Assembly (NCBI RefSeq): GCF_913776855.1
Contig: NZ_CAJYQD010000034.1
Location: forward strand, 124,001-188,000
Reading direction: 5' to 3'
Length of the DNA stretch: 64,000 nt
Source: an uncultured Sphingomonas sp.
GTDB taxonomy: Bacteria > Pseudomonadota > Alphaproteobacteria > Sphingomonadales > Sphingomonadaceae
Position numbers and translations under genes: made by a program. Below the pieces are notes generated by a model that searched no databases, was not told the origin of the DNA, and saw only the letters and a program-made list of their open reading frames with translations. Below, one piece after another: positions 9,639 to 18,360 of this stretch; within the stretch, counting starts at the first letter, position 1; the number at the start of each line of letters is the position of its first letter.

Positions 9639-10946
9639 ATGACCACCCCGAAAACCTTCCATGTAAAATCGTTCGGCTGCCAGATGAACGTCTATGACGG
9701 CGAACGCATGGCCGAACTGATGACGGCTGAGGGCATGACCGCGACCGACGACGCGAATGCCGCCGATCTGGTCGTCCTCAACACCTGCCACATCCGCGAA
9801 AAGGCGACCGAGAAGGTCTATTCCGACATCGGGCGCCTGCGCAAACACGGCGCCGACCCGATGATCGCCATCGCCGGCTGCGTCGCGCAGGCCGAAGGGG
9901 AAGAGATCGTCCGCCGCGCCAAGGTCGATGTCGTCGTCGGTCCGCAGGCCTATCACAACCTGCCGAAACTGGTCGCCGATGCGGCGGCGGGCAAGCCAGC
10001 GCTCGACACCGACATGCTGCCTGAATCCAAATTCGGCCACCTGCCCGCCCGCCGCCGCAGCGCCCCGACCGCGTTTCTGACCGTGCAGGAAGGGTGCGAC
10101 AAGTTCTGCACCTATTGCGTCGTCCCCTACACCCGCGGCGCGGAAATCAGCAGGTCGTTCGCGCGCATCGTCGACGAGGCAAAGGCGCTGGTCGATGGCG
10201 GCGCGCGCGAAATCACGCTGCTGGGGCAGAACGTCAATGCCTGGACCGACAGCGATGGTCGCGGCCTCGACGCGCTGATCCGCGAACTCGACCGCCTGCC
10301 CGCGCTGGAGCGCATCCGCTACACCACCAGCCATCCCAACGACATGACGCAGGGCCTGATCGATGCGCATGGCGATGTCGAAAAGCTGATGCCGTTCCTG
10401 CACCTGCCGGTACAGGCGGGCAGCGACCGCGTATTGAAGGCGATGAACCGCAGCCACACCGCCGACAGCTATCTGCGCCTGCTCGACCGGGTGCGCGCCG
10501 TCCGCCCCGACATCGCGCTGTCGGGCGACTTCATCGTCGGCTTCCCCGGAGAAACCGAAGCGGAGTTTCAGGAGACGCTGCGCCTGGTCGATGCGGTCGG
10601 CTATGCGCAGGCCTACAGCTTCAAATACTCGCCCCGCCCCGGTACCCCCGCCGCCGACATGGCCGGCGAAGTACCGATGGAGGTGATGGACGACCGGCTG
10701 CAACGGCTGCAGGCATTGTTGCTGCGCGATCAGAAGGCGTTCAACGACGCGACCATCGGTCGCACCTGCCACGTCCTGGTCGAACGTGCCGGCCGCCATG
10801 CCGGACAGATGCTGGGCAAGTCGCCCTGGCTCCAATCGGTCCATTTCGACACCGACGCCCGCATCGGCGACATGGTGGAGGTAGAGATTGCCGCCGCCGG
10901 CCCGGTATCGCTGTCGGGGATCGAACGGATGCGGGCGGCGGCGTGA
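9639..10946 (+). CDS. miaB: tRNA-2-methylthio-N6-dimethylallyladenosine synthase (MiaB)
   Basis: Radical-SAM methylthiotransferase that adds the 2-methylthio group to i6A37 of tRNAs reading UNN codons. 435 aa in three domains: an N-terminal UPF0004 domain with three cluster Cys ([21 protein letters not shown]), a radical-SAM core with C-x3-C-x2-C ([17 protein letters not shown]), and a C-terminal TRAM domain. The last codons overlap the GTG start of the hemerythrin gene (GTGA). In many alphaproteobacteria miaB is followed directly by phoH; here two genes intervene. Confidence 0.96.
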   Translation: MTTPKTFHVKSFGCQMNVYDGERMAELMTAEGMTATDDANAADLVVLNTCHIREKATEKVYSDIGRLRKHGADPMIAIAGCVAQAEGEEIVRRAKVDVVVGPQAYHNLPKLVADAAAGKPALDTDMLPESKFGHLPARRRSAPTAFLTVQEGCDKFCTYCVVPYTRGAEISRSFARIVDEAKALVDGGAREITLLGQNVNAWTDSDGRGLDALIRELDRLPALERIRYTTSHPNDMTQGLIDAHGDVEKLMPFLHLPVQAGSDRVLKAMNRSHTADSYLRLLDRVRAVRPDIALSGDFIVGFPGETEAEFQETLRLVDAVGYAQAYSFKYSPRPGTPAADMAGEVPMEVMDDRLQRLQALLLRDQKAFNDATIGRTCHVLVERAGRHAGQMLGKSPWLQSVHFDTDARIGDMVEVEIAAAGPVSLSGIERMRAAA

Positions 10947-11515
10947 GCGGCTCGCACGCGCTGGCAACGCGCGACGGCATAACCGACGACATCGCCTATC
11001 TGCGCAGTGCCTATCCCAGGGGCGACTGGGTGAAGCATGTCAATTTCGGGGAACTGTGCAACTTCTGGCTGCACGTCCACCAGTCGTTGCGGGCCGAGGG
11101 CGCGGCGGTCGAACGGATCATCGCCGACTTCCGCGAAGATCGCCTCGACACGACCGCCTTTCCGCATCGCTTCGTCCCCGCGCTCAACCAGTTCCTCGGG
11201 CATCTCGACGGGCACCACCGGATCGAGGATGCGGTGTATTTCCCGAAGTTCCGTGCGCTCGATCCCCGGATGCAGCGCGGCTTCGACCTCCTGGAATCGG
11301 ATCACCACGCGATCCATGCCGCACTGGAAGCCACGGTCGGCAGCGCGCGCGGTCTGCTGGCCAGCCTGAACCAGCCGAGCCGCGATGCGCGAGCCGCCGA
11401 CGACCATGCCGCCCATGCCGCGACGCTGACCGCGTTGTTGCTGCGCCATCTGGCGGATGAGGAGGATCTGGTGATCCCCGCGATGCTCGAACATGGCGAA
11501 CGTCGCGTCGGGTGA
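10943..11515 (+). CDS. Hemerythrin/HHE-domain protein
   Basis: 190-aa four-helix protein predicted to bind a di-iron centre. Iron-ligand type motifs recur in the expected order: [41 protein letters not shown] and [16 protein letters not shown], that is H...HxxxE...HxxxH...HxxxE/D. Such proteins sense or buffer oxygen, NO or iron. GTG is the only start that fits and overlaps the miaB stop, so it should be translated with MiaB, itself an oxygen-sensitive iron-sulfur enzyme. A functional link is inference. Confidence 0.82.
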   Translation: MSGSHALATRDGITDDIAYLRSAYPRGDWVKHVNFGELCNFWLHVHQSLRAEGAAVERIIADFREDRLDTTAFPHRFVPALNQFLGHLDGHHRIEDAVYFPKFRALDPRMQRGFDLLESDHHAIHAALEATVGSARGLLASLNQPSRDARAADDHAAHAATLTALLLRHLADEEDLVIPAMLEHGERRVG

Positions 11516-11621
11516 ACGGTTGAACAAATAAATCAGCAATTTGATATATTGTATCAGCAACCAAATCGCCGGGACCGCATTGCACGCCGCGGAATGCTCT
11601 CAGCCACGGAAAAAAACTGAC

Positions 11622-12680
11622 ATGACCACCCCAGCCAAGGGCTATGCCGCACAGGCGGCCGATGCGAAGCTCGCCCCCTTCTCGTTCGAACGTCGCGATC
11701 CACAGGCGACCGACGTCGCGATCGACATCCGTTATTGCGGCGTGTGCCACAGCGACCTGCACACCGCACGCGGCGAATGGCCGGGCACGCTCTACCCCTG
11801 CGTTCCGGGGCACGAGATCGTCGGCACCGTGACCGCGGTGGGCAGCGATGTGACCAGGTTCCAGGTCGGTGATACCGTCGGCGTCGGCTGCATGGTCGAC
11901 AGCTGCGGCCAGTGCCCGTCCTGCCATGAGGGCGAGGAGCAATATTGCACCGGCGGCGGATTCGTCGGCACGTACAACGGCCCCGATCCGGTACTGGGGG
12001 GCCATACCTTCGGCGGCTATTCGGACCATATCGTCGTCGACCAGGATTTCGTGCTGAAGGTCCGCCATGACGAAGGCGACCTCGCCGCCGTCGCCCCGCT
12101 GCTGTGCGCCGGGATCACCACCTATTCGCCGCTCAAGCATTGGGGCGTCGGGCCGGGGCAGAAGGTCGGCATCGTCGGCCTGGGCGGTCTCGGCCATATG
12201 GGCGTGAAGATCGCGGCGGCGATGGGTGCCGAGGTCTATGTCTTTTCGACCTCGCCCAACAAGCGCGACGACGCGATCCGGCTGGGCGCGAAGGACCTGA
12301 TCGTGTCGAAGGACGCAGAGGCGATGGGCCAGCACGCCGGCAGCTTCGACTTCATCCTGAACACCGTCGCCGCATCCCACGATCTCGACCAGTTCCTGGG
12401 GCTGCTCAAGCGCGACGGCACGATGACGCTGGTCGGCGTACCCGAAACGCCGCACCCCTCGCCTTCGGTCGGCACCCTCGTCTTCGGCCGCCGTTCGCTG
12501 GCCGGCTCGCTGATCGGCGGCATCGCCGAGACGCAGGAAATGCTCGATTTCTGCCACAAGCACGGCCTGACCGCCGATATCGAGATGATCGACATGCGCG
12601 ACATCGAAACCGGCTATGACCGGATGCAGAAGAGCGATGTGAAGTACCGCTTCGTCATCGACATGGCGACGCTCGGCTGA
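11622..12680 (+). CDS. Zinc-dependent NAD(P) alcohol dehydrogenase (YahK/cinnamyl type)
   Basis: Medium-chain dehydrogenase, 352 aa, likely reducing aldehydes to alcohols with NADPH. Catalytic zinc site: CGVCHSDLH and PGHEIVG. Structural zinc site: the four-Cys lobe DSCGQCPSCHEGEEQYC. Rossmann motif GLGGLGHMGVKIA. The sequence around VGCMVDSC and TGTYN-like FVGTYNGPD resembles E. coli YahK. ATG 11622 follows an A-rich stretch; the frame is open to 11541, but that part reads through a T/A-rich promoter-like region (11515-11560). A hairpin terminator follows the stop. Confidence 0.92.
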   Translation: MTTPAKGYAAQAADAKLAPFSFERRDPQATDVAIDIRYCGVCHSDLHTARGEWPGTLYPCVPGHEIVGTVTAVGSDVTRFQVGDTVGVGCMVDSCGQCPSCHEGEEQYCTGGGFVGTYNGPDPVLGGHTFGGYSDHIVVDQDFVLKVRHDEGDLAAVAPLLCAGITTYSPLKHWGVGPGQKVGIVGLGGLGHMGVKIAAAMGAEVYVFSTSPNKRDDAIRLGAKDLIVSKDAEAMGQHAGSFDFILNTVAASHDLDQFLGLLKRDGTMTLVGVPETPHPSPSVGTLVFGRRSLAGSLIGGIAETQEMLDFCHKHGLTADIEMIDMRDIETGYDRMQKSDVKYRFVIDMATLG

Positions 12681-12690
12681 TGCCGCTTAC

Positions 12691-12716
12691 GGGGATGTCG
12701 GGAAACCGGCATCCCC
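12691..12716 (+). terminator. Hairpin after the alcohol dehydrogenase
   Basis: Stem GGGGATG/CATCCCC, extended through a T-G wobble to CGG/CCG, around a small GAAA-type loop, about 10 bases after the stop. It is followed by GCTATATTTATC rather than a clean T-run, so termination is likely but may be partial. Confidence 0.6.
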
Positions 12717-12901
12717 GCTATATTTATCGCTGTCCCCCTGCCGCCGGCTCTGCCACACTCGCCCGCGATGCAGTCGCGCCGCCCCTGGCTCCCCTTTCCG
12801 CCTTCATGCGTTGAAGGCGTGATGCGCGACCTTCATCCCATCACCACCCGCTTCCCCCGCCGGGCGCACCCTGCGTTCCGGCCGTTTCGCGAAAGGATCG
12901 C

Positions 12902-13903
12902 ATGAGCCGCAAGCCCGTCCCCGCCCAAGCCGGTCAGCGCGCCCGCGCCGAAGTCAGCTTCGACAAGCCGCAACTCCTCTCCCGCCTGTTCGGCGAGTTC
13001 GACGCCAATTTGCTGGCGCTGGAGGAACGGCTGGGCGTCTATATCACCGCGCGTGGCGATCGGGTGGGGATCGAAGGGTCGGCGGAAGCCGTGGCGCACG
13101 CGCGCGAGGTGCTGAACGAACTCCATCGCCGCATCCTGCGCGGCGAAGAGGTCGATCCCGGCCTGATCGACGCGGTGATCGCCATGTCGACCCAGCCGGC
13201 GCTCGACGGTATCTTCCGTGCGGAAAGCGGCCACGGCGCACCGTCGATCATGATCCGCACGCGCAAGAAGACGATCGTGCCGCGCACCGTCGCGCAGGCC
13301 AGCTACATGCACCAGCTGCTGTCGAACGACATCATCTTCGCGCTCGGGCCGGCGGGTACCGGCAAGACCTATATCGCGGTCGCGCAGGCGGTCGCGCAAC
13401 TGATTACCGGCAGCGTCCAGCGCCTGATCCTGTCGCGCCCGGCGGTGGAGGCGGGCGAGAAGCTCGGCTTCCTGCCCGGCGACATGAAGGAGAAGGTCGA
13501 TCCCTATCTCCGCCCGCTCTACGACGCGCTGAACGACTGCCTGCCCGCCGAACAGGTCGAACGCCGTATTCTGTCCGGTGAGATCGAGATCGCGCCGATC
13601 GCCTTCATGCGCGGCCGGACGCTGGCCGACGCCTTCGTCATCCTCGACGAAGCACAGAACACCACGCCCGCGCAGATGAAGATGTTCCTCACCCGCTTCG
13701 GCCAGAACAGCCGGATGGTGGTGTGCGGGGACCCGAACCAAACCGACCTTCCCGGCGGCGTCCAGGCGTCGGGCCTGGCGGACGCGACCCGCCGGCTGGA
13801 AGGGATCGAAAGCATCGCCTTCGCCCGCTTCGGTGCCGGCGACGTGGTGCGCCACCCGATCGTCGGCCGGATCGTCGAGGCGTATGAGGGCAAGGATGCT
13901 TGA
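12902..13903 (+). CDS. phoH: PhoH-family ATPase
   Basis: RNA-associated P-loop ATPase, 333 aa, usually next to ybeY and linked to RNA quality control. An N-terminal KH-like region (about 1-75) precedes the PhoH domain with Walker A GPAGTGKT at 149-156 and Walker B DAFVILDEAQN. The conserved CGDPNQTDLPGG motif and the C-terminal VRHPIVGRIVEAY are present. The usual phoH-ybeY junction is interrupted by vapB-vapC starting 52 bp after this stop. Confidence 0.95.
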   Translation: MSRKPVPAQAGQRARAEVSFDKPQLLSRLFGEFDANLLALEERLGVYITARGDRVGIEGSAEAVAHAREVLNELHRRILRGEEVDPGLIDAVIAMSTQPALDGIFRAESGHGAPSIMIRTRKKTIVPRTVAQASYMHQLLSNDIIFALGPAGTGKTYIAVAQAVAQLITGSVQRLILSRPAVEAGEKLGFLPGDMKEKVDPYLRPLYDALNDCLPAEQVERRILSGEIEIAPIAFMRGRTLADAFVILDEAQNTTPAQMKMFLTRFGQNSRMVVCGDPNQTDLPGGVQASGLADATRRLEGIESIAFARFGAGDVVRHPIVGRIVEAYEGKDA

Positions 13904-13908
13904 AGCCA

Positions 13909-13940
13909 AGTATATCCAGTATTAGCTTGCGGGATATACT
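13909..13940 (+). promoter_or_regulatory. Inverted repeat, likely VapB/VapBC operator
   Basis: Perfect 9-bp inverted repeat AGTATATCC (13909-13917) and GGATATACT (13932-13940) with a 14-bp spacer, between the phoH stop and the vapB ATG at 13956, followed by the AGGGGG ribosome site. Placement is what is expected for an autoregulatory site of a type II antitoxin. It is AT-rich against very GC-rich surroundings. The binding role is inferred. Confidence 0.65.
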
Positions 13941-13955
13941 GCTTAGGGGGTCGCC

Positions 13956-14198
13956 ATGGCGTCGCTGTATATCAAGGACGAGAGAACCAGCGCACTGGTC
14001 GACCAGCTTGCCCGCCTGCGTGGCACGAGCAAGACGGAGGCGGTGCGCAGTGCAGTCGAGGCCGAACTCGCTCGTAGCCGGCACGCTGCAACGCCGCGTG
14101 AACGGCTGGACGATTTCTATCGCCGCTACCCACTGCCGGAATCGAGCGGACGTCCTGCCGATAGGGCGTTCTATGACGAATTGTCCGGCGACCTGTGA
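13956..14198 (+). CDS. vapB: VapB-type antitoxin
   Basis: 80-aa antitoxin of a type II pair. The N-terminal part (MASLYIKDERTSALVDQLAR, then GTSKTEAVRSAVEAELAR) is a ribbon-helix-helix of the VapB/Rv0623-like class that binds DNA. The C-terminal tail (RLDDFYRRYPLP and following) would wrap the PIN-domain toxin. It has a strong AGGGGG ribosome site. The stop overlaps the GTG start of vapC (GTGA). Confidence 0.85.
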   Translation: MASLYIKDERTSALVDQLARLRGTSKTEAVRSAVEAELARSRHAATPRERLDDFYRRYPLPESSGRPADRAFYDELSGDL

Positions 14199-14590
14199 CC
14201 GCGTTCATCGACGCATCGGTACTGGTGGCGATCCTCGCGCGAGAATCCGACTATCTGGAACAGAACGAACGGGTCCTATCGCAAGGCCGCCTGCTCTGGT
14301 CCCCGGTTTCGCGTTGGGAAGCGATCGGCGGAATCGCACGGGCGACGACCTATGGCGACGCCCTGTCTACCGAGATCGTCGATGCCTTTGCCGGCGAGAG
14401 CGGCTTCGAAATGGTGCCGATCGGCGAAGCCGAAGCGCGTATCGCAACTGAAGCACATCACCGCTACGGCAAGGGCCGCCATGCGGCAAAACTCAACATG
14501 GGCGATTGCTTCGCCTATGCCTGCGCCCGTACCAACAACGCCACATTGCTCTACAAGGGCGACGACTTCGCAAGGACCGACCTTAGATGA
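14195..14590 (+). CDS. vapC: VapC toxin, PIN-domain ribonuclease
   Basis: 131-aa PIN-fold endoribonuclease, the toxic half of the pair; known VapCs cut tRNA or rRNA. The acidic metal-binding residues are in place: D6 (FIDASVLVAIL), E42 (SRWEAIGG), D104 (NMGDCFAYA) and D123/D124 (YKGDDF), so it should be active. Its GTG start overlaps the vapB stop and its TGA overlaps the ybeY ATG (ATGA). The toxin is thus translationally linked to a core ribosome-maturation gene. The target RNA cannot be read from sequence. Confidence 0.88.
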   Translation: MTAFIDASVLVAILARESDYLEQNERVLSQGRLLWSPVSRWEAIGGIARATTYGDALSTEIVDAFAGESGFEMVPIGEAEARIATEAHHRYGKGRHAAKLNMGDCFAYACARTNNATLLYKGDDFARTDLR

Positions 14591-15099
14591 TCGACATTGC
14601 CGTACAGGCAGAGGCCGACTGGCCGCAGGACATCGACTGGGAGGCACTCGCCACCCGCGCCGCCACCGCCGCGATCGGCCGCACGCCGCAGGGCATCTGG
14701 CTGACCGACCCTGCGCTGATCGAGGTCACGATCCGGCTGACGTCCGATGAAGAGGTCCACACGCTCAACCGGCAATATCGACACAAGGACAAGCCGACCA
14801 ACGTCCTGTCCTTTCCGATGATCCAGAGCGACCTGCTCGATACCGTCACGCAGAACAGCGACGATGGCGAGGTTCTGCTGGGCGATATCGTCCTCGCGCA
14901 CGGCGTCTGTGCCGCCGAAGCGGAGGAGCGCGGCATTTCGGTCGCCGATCATGCCACCCACCTGATTGTCCATGGCTGCCTGCATTTGCTAGGCCATGAC
15001 CATCAAAATGATGCCGAGGCGGAAGCCATGGAGGCGATCGAGCGTTCGACGCTCGCCGAACTCGGTCTGCACGATCCCTATCCTGTTACAGAGGACTGA
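14587..15099 (+). CDS. ybeY: Endoribonuclease YbeY (rRNA maturation factor)
   Basis: Zinc-dependent single-strand endoribonuclease required for 16S rRNA 3' end maturation and late 70S quality control. 170 aa. The UPF0054 zinc motif HGCLHLLGHDH provides H129, H133 and H139, and the conserved R in NRQYRHKDKPTNVLSFP is present. It starts inside the vapC stop codon, so ribosomes finishing vapC probably reinitiate here. Its 3' end carries the GAGGAC ribosome site of corC. Confidence 0.95.
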   Translation: MIDIAVQAEADWPQDIDWEALATRAATAAIGRTPQGIWLTDPALIEVTIRLTSDEEVHTLNRQYRHKDKPTNVLSFPMIQSDLLDTVTQNSDDGEVLLGDIVLAHGVCAAEAEERGISVADHATHLIVHGCLHLLGHDHQNDAEAEAMEAIERSTLAELGLHDPYPVTED

Positions 15100-15109
15100 C
15101 ACGACCATC

Positions 15110-16018
15110 ATGGCCGACGTTTCGACCAGCACCGCGCCCGGCGACAGTAGCAGCTCCGAAGGGGGCATATGGCGCGGCTTGCGCTCGCTGATCTTCGGCA
15201 CCGACGCGAGCGAGACGCTGCGCGAACGGATCGAAGAAGTGATCGCGGCGCATGAGGACGAAAACGACGCGGCGGTCGCGGGCGACCTGTCGCCGATCGA
15301 GCGCAAGATGTTGCGCAACATCCTGCATTTCGGCGAACGCGATGCCGGCGACATGGGCGTGCCCCGCGCCGACATCGTCGCGCTGGAGGAAAACACCCCG
15401 TTCGCCGATGTGGTGAAGCTGTTCGCCGAAGCGGGCCACAGCCGCCTGCCGGTGTACCGCGAAAAGCTCGATACCATCGTCGGCATGGTCCATGTGAAGG
15501 ACGTGTTCGCGATCCTGGCCAAGGGCGAGGAGCATCCCCCCACCGCGATCAGCCTGCTGCGCCAGCCGCTCTATGTCCCGCAATCGATGGGCACGCTCGA
15601 CCTGCTCGCACAGATGCAGGCGAGCCGTACCCATCTGGCCATCGTGCTGGACGAATATTCGGGCACCGACGGCCTCATCACCATCGAGGATCTGGTCGAG
15701 GAGATCGTCGGCGAGATCGAGGACGAGCATGACGAGGCGCCGACCGACCTGTTCGTGCCGCTGGACGGCGGCGCATGGGAAGCGGACGCGCGGGCCGAGT
15801 TGGAGGACGCCGCCGAACTGATCGATCCCCGGCTGGGTGAGGTCGAGGAGGATGTCGAGACGCTGGGCGGCCTCGCCTTCGTGCTGGCGGGCGAAGTCCC
15901 GAAACAGGGTACCTGCCTCGACCATCCGTCAGGCTGGCGGATCGAGATCGTCGCCGCCGACACCCGTCGCGTCCTGCGCCTGCGCCTTCACCCGCCGTTG
16001 CCGGTCGTCGAGGAATAG
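15110..16018 (+). CDS. corC: CorC/HlyC-family CBS-domain protein
   Basis: 302-aa cytosolic protein with a paired CBS (Bateman) module and a C-terminal CorC_HlyC transporter-associated domain, linked in other bacteria to Mg2+/Co2+ efflux. The CBS1 start reads MGVPRADIVALEENTPFADVV, CBS2 follows (YVPQSMGTLDLLAQMQ), then VLDEYSGTDGLITIEDLVEEIVGEI, the strongest family signature. The C-terminal domain runs from about residue 225. ATG 15110 is right for the GAGGAC site in the ybeY end. Last gene of the phoH-vapBC-ybeY-corC run. Confidence 0.92.
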   Translation: MADVSTSTAPGDSSSSEGGIWRGLRSLIFGTDASETLRERIEEVIAAHEDENDAAVAGDLSPIERKMLRNILHFGERDAGDMGVPRADIVALEENTPFADVVKLFAEAGHSRLPVYREKLDTIVGMVHVKDVFAILAKGEEHPPTAISLLRQPLYVPQSMGTLDLLAQMQASRTHLAIVLDEYSGTDGLITIEDLVEEIVGEIEDEHDEAPTDLFVPLDGGAWEADARAELEDAAELIDPRLGEVEEDVETLGGLAFVLAGEVPKQGTCLDHPSGWRIEIVAADTRRVLRLRLHPPLPVVEE

Positions 16019-16424
16019 CCGGACAGGACCCGCGCCAGCGCGAAACACCGGCGAGAATGCCGGGGTGCCGATGGTACTCCATATCCTCGCGCAGGCCGGG
16101 AATCCGCCGACTGGCAGGGCGCGGGAACATGGCGGGGGTCCCGCCAAGGCTGGCCAGCCCCCGCCGCCCCTGATCGCTGCAATCGATCACACAGGCCGGG
16201 AATCCGCATTTCCCCGTGCCATCATCTGGACGTATTATTGCGCCATAGGGTGAATAGACGCAAAGCACTGGTTACGGATGAAACCAGTGCTGCAAGGCGG
16301 GGTCATCCCGACGAATACGAATCGGATGTAGTCGCGGGACGTGGCGCCGGCATTGGCCGCGCCCGTCCCTGACGGCATCCGACAGGCCGCCGGTGCTACT
16401 CCCTTGGCATCGGCGGCCTTCTCC
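16019..16424. other. Non-coding gap with a direct repeat and a hairpin
   Basis: No convincing gene in 406 bases between convergent corC and the DUF1203 gene. It holds a 16-bp direct repeat CAGGCCGGGAATCCGC at 16092-16107 and 16192-16207. It also holds a perfect 10-bp hairpin, AGCACTGGTT/AACCAGTGCT with an 8-base loop, at 16264-16291. No T-run follows the hairpin. Origin unclear. Confidence 0.6.
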
Positions 16425-16892
16425 TCACATCCGGTCGATCCGCGCGGCGAAGCATCCCCGAACCGCGAAATGTGCGTGGAGATAGGCGGCCTGCGGCGAC
16501 GCCAGCAGTTCGGTGATGACCGGCCCGGCGGCTTCGCCCGCGATCAGTTCGGCGGCAACCATTGCCCCCGCATCGTCGAACGCCCGGAGCGACAACATCC
16601 GTCGCATCAGCATCGGCGGGACCTGATCGACCAGCCGCGCCGGTTCCTCGGCCCCTTCGCGGACGAAGACGGCGTGCGATGCGCGATACGGCGTCGCCGC
16701 CGGCTGGTGGACATAATTTACTAGCAATAGCGTCTCGCCGATGGCGGCATCGCGCAGCGCGATGCGATCGGGATAGCCGAACGCCGCGTCGGCAACGACC
16801 CGCTGTGCCAGATGGCGCGACAATGCGGCATCGTCCATACCGTACAGGTGGCGAAACGGTGCGGGGTCCAGCCCGGATATCACAAAGCCCAT
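16425..16892 (-). CDS. DUF1203 family protein
   Basis: 155-aa soluble protein. The N-terminus GFVISGLDPAPFRHLYGM, the central GETLLLVNYVHQPAATPYRASHAVFVRE and the C-terminal AHFAVRGCFAARIDRM are the family pattern. No biochemical role is established for DUF1203. The ATG follows an ideal GGAGGA ribosome site; an in-frame upstream ATG would bypass it. Divergent from the sugar dehydrogenase gene that begins about 100 bp away. Confidence 0.82.
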   Translation of the reverse strand: MGFVISGLDPAPFRHLYGMDDAALSRHLAQRVVADAAFGYPDRIALRDAAIGETLLLVNYVHQPAATPYRASHAVFVREGAEEPARLVDQVPPMLMRRMLSLRAFDDAGAMVAAELIAGEAAGPVITELLASPQAAYLHAHFAVRGCFAARIDRM

Positions 16893-16996
16893 GATCGTCC
16901 TCCTGCCCAACCCCTGCCACGGCGGCGGGTACGCCGCGCGCGACAATCGGACGCCGCCCCCTTCCCCCGGTCCCGCTGCCGCCCTATTCAGCGTCC

Positions 16997-18340
16997 ATGC
17001 GCAAACATGCCGTCCGTTTCGGAATCGTCCTGCTGGTCCTGGTCGCGGGGCTGGTCTTCTATCTCACCCGGCCGGACCGGGCACAGCTGAGCGAGAATGC
17101 CGTCGCCGGCCGCACGCCGCAGTTGTCGCAGGTCCGCAAGCAGACGATCCCGACGGTCCGCATCGCCGAACCGACCGGCTGGAAGGATGGCCAGACCCCG
17201 ACCGCCCCGGCCGGGCTACAGGTGCAGGCGTTCGCCAAGGGCCTCGACCATCCGCGCTGGCTCTATCGCCTCGCCAATGGCGACGTACTGGTCGCCGAAA
17301 CCAACAGCCCCCCGCGCGAAGGCGGCGGCATAACCGGCTGGTTCATGCGCCTGTTCATGGATCAGGCGGGCGCCGGAAGCGCGTCGGCCAACCGCATCAC
17401 CCTGCTGCGCGATGCGAACGGCGACGGGGTGGCGGAAGGGCGGTCGACGCTGCTCAGCGGGCTGAACTCGCCGTTCGGCATGGCCGTGGTCGGCGACTGG
17501 CTGTACGTCGCCAACACCGACGCATTGGTCCGCTATCCCTTCCGCATTGGGCAGACCCGCATCACGGCGGGGGCGGAAAAGATCGTCGACCTGCCCGGCG
17601 GCGGCAATCACTGGGCGCGCAACGTCATCGCCGATCCCGATGGCAAGTCGCTGTACGTCAGCGTCGGATCGGCCTCCAACATCGCCGAAAACGGGCTGGA
17701 GATCGAAAAGAACCGCGCCGCCATCTGGCAGGTCGACCCTGAAAAGAAGACGTTCCGCATCTATGCCGCGGGCGTGCGCAATGCCAACGGCATGGCGTTC
17801 GAACCGCGGACCAAGGATTTGTGGGCGGTCGTCAACGAACGCGACATGCTCGGCTCCGACATGCCGCCCGATTACATGACCAAGGTCGAATTCGGCGGCA
17901 ACTATGGCTGGCCGTGGCATTATTGGGGCGGGTATATCGATGACCGCGTCCAGCCGCAGCGCCCGGACCTGCGCCAATATGTCGCCCGCCCCGACTATGC
18001 GCTGGGCGCGCATGTCGCCCCGCTCGGCCTCGCCTTCACCAGCGACATGCGGCTGGGCCAGCGGTTCGGCAACGGCGCGGTCGTCGGGCTGCACGGATCG
18101 TGGAACCGGGTGCCGCCATCGGGCTACAAGGTGATCTATGTCCCCTTCGCCGCCGATGGCAGCTTCCCGGCAAAGGATGCGAAGCCGGTCGACCTGCTCA
18201 CCGGGTTCCTGTCGGCCGATGGCAAGCAGGCGTTCGGCCGCCCGGTGGGCGTCATCGCCGACCGCACCGGCGCGATGCTGGTCGCGGACGATGTCGGCAA
18301 CGTGATCTGGCGGGTCAGCCTGCCGCTGTCGGCGCGCTGA
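16997..18340 (+). CDS. PQQ-dependent sugar (sorbosone-type) dehydrogenase
   Basis: 447-aa periplasm-facing beta-propeller oxidoreductase of the soluble glucose/sorbosone dehydrogenase family, oxidising sugars or aldoses with PQQ and passing electrons to the respiratory chain. One N-terminal membrane anchor (about 8-25) leads to the propeller. Typical strands: GLDHPRWLYRLANGDVLVAE, NSPFGMAVVGDWLYVANTD, GVRNANGMAFEPRTKDLWAV, GGNYGWPWHYWGGYIDDRV and HGSWNR. No PQQ synthesis genes are in the window. Substrate unknown. Confidence 0.86.
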   Translation: MRKHAVRFGIVLLVLVAGLVFYLTRPDRAQLSENAVAGRTPQLSQVRKQTIPTVRIAEPTGWKDGQTPTAPAGLQVQAFAKGLDHPRWLYRLANGDVLVAETNSPPREGGGITGWFMRLFMDQAGAGSASANRITLLRDANGDGVAEGRSTLLSGLNSPFGMAVVGDWLYVANTDALVRYPFRIGQTRITAGAEKIVDLPGGGNHWARNVIADPDGKSLYVSVGSASNIAENGLEIEKNRAAIWQVDPEKKTFRIYAAGVRNANGMAFEPRTKDLWAVVNERDMLGSDMPPDYMTKVEFGGNYGWPWHYWGGYIDDRVQPQRPDLRQYVARPDYALGAHVAPLGLAFTSDMRLGQRFGNGAVVGLHGSWNRVPPSGYKVIYVPFAADGSFPAKDAKPVDLLTGFLSADGKQAFGRPVGVIADRTGAMLVADDVGNVIWRVSLPLSAR

Positions 18341-18360
18341 CCCGCCGTCCGTCCCAATGA

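Noticed and set aside
9546..10967. 473-codon open frame on the minus strand
   Set aside because: It lies wholly opposite miaB, whose radical-SAM and TRAM motifs are certain. High GC leaves long open frames on the other strand; its translation has no signal or domain.
10094..11515. Fusion of a 280-residue N-terminal part to the hemerythrin domain
   Set aside because: The first part is a frame-shifted shadow of miaB. The GTG at 10943, overlapping the miaB stop, is the natural start.
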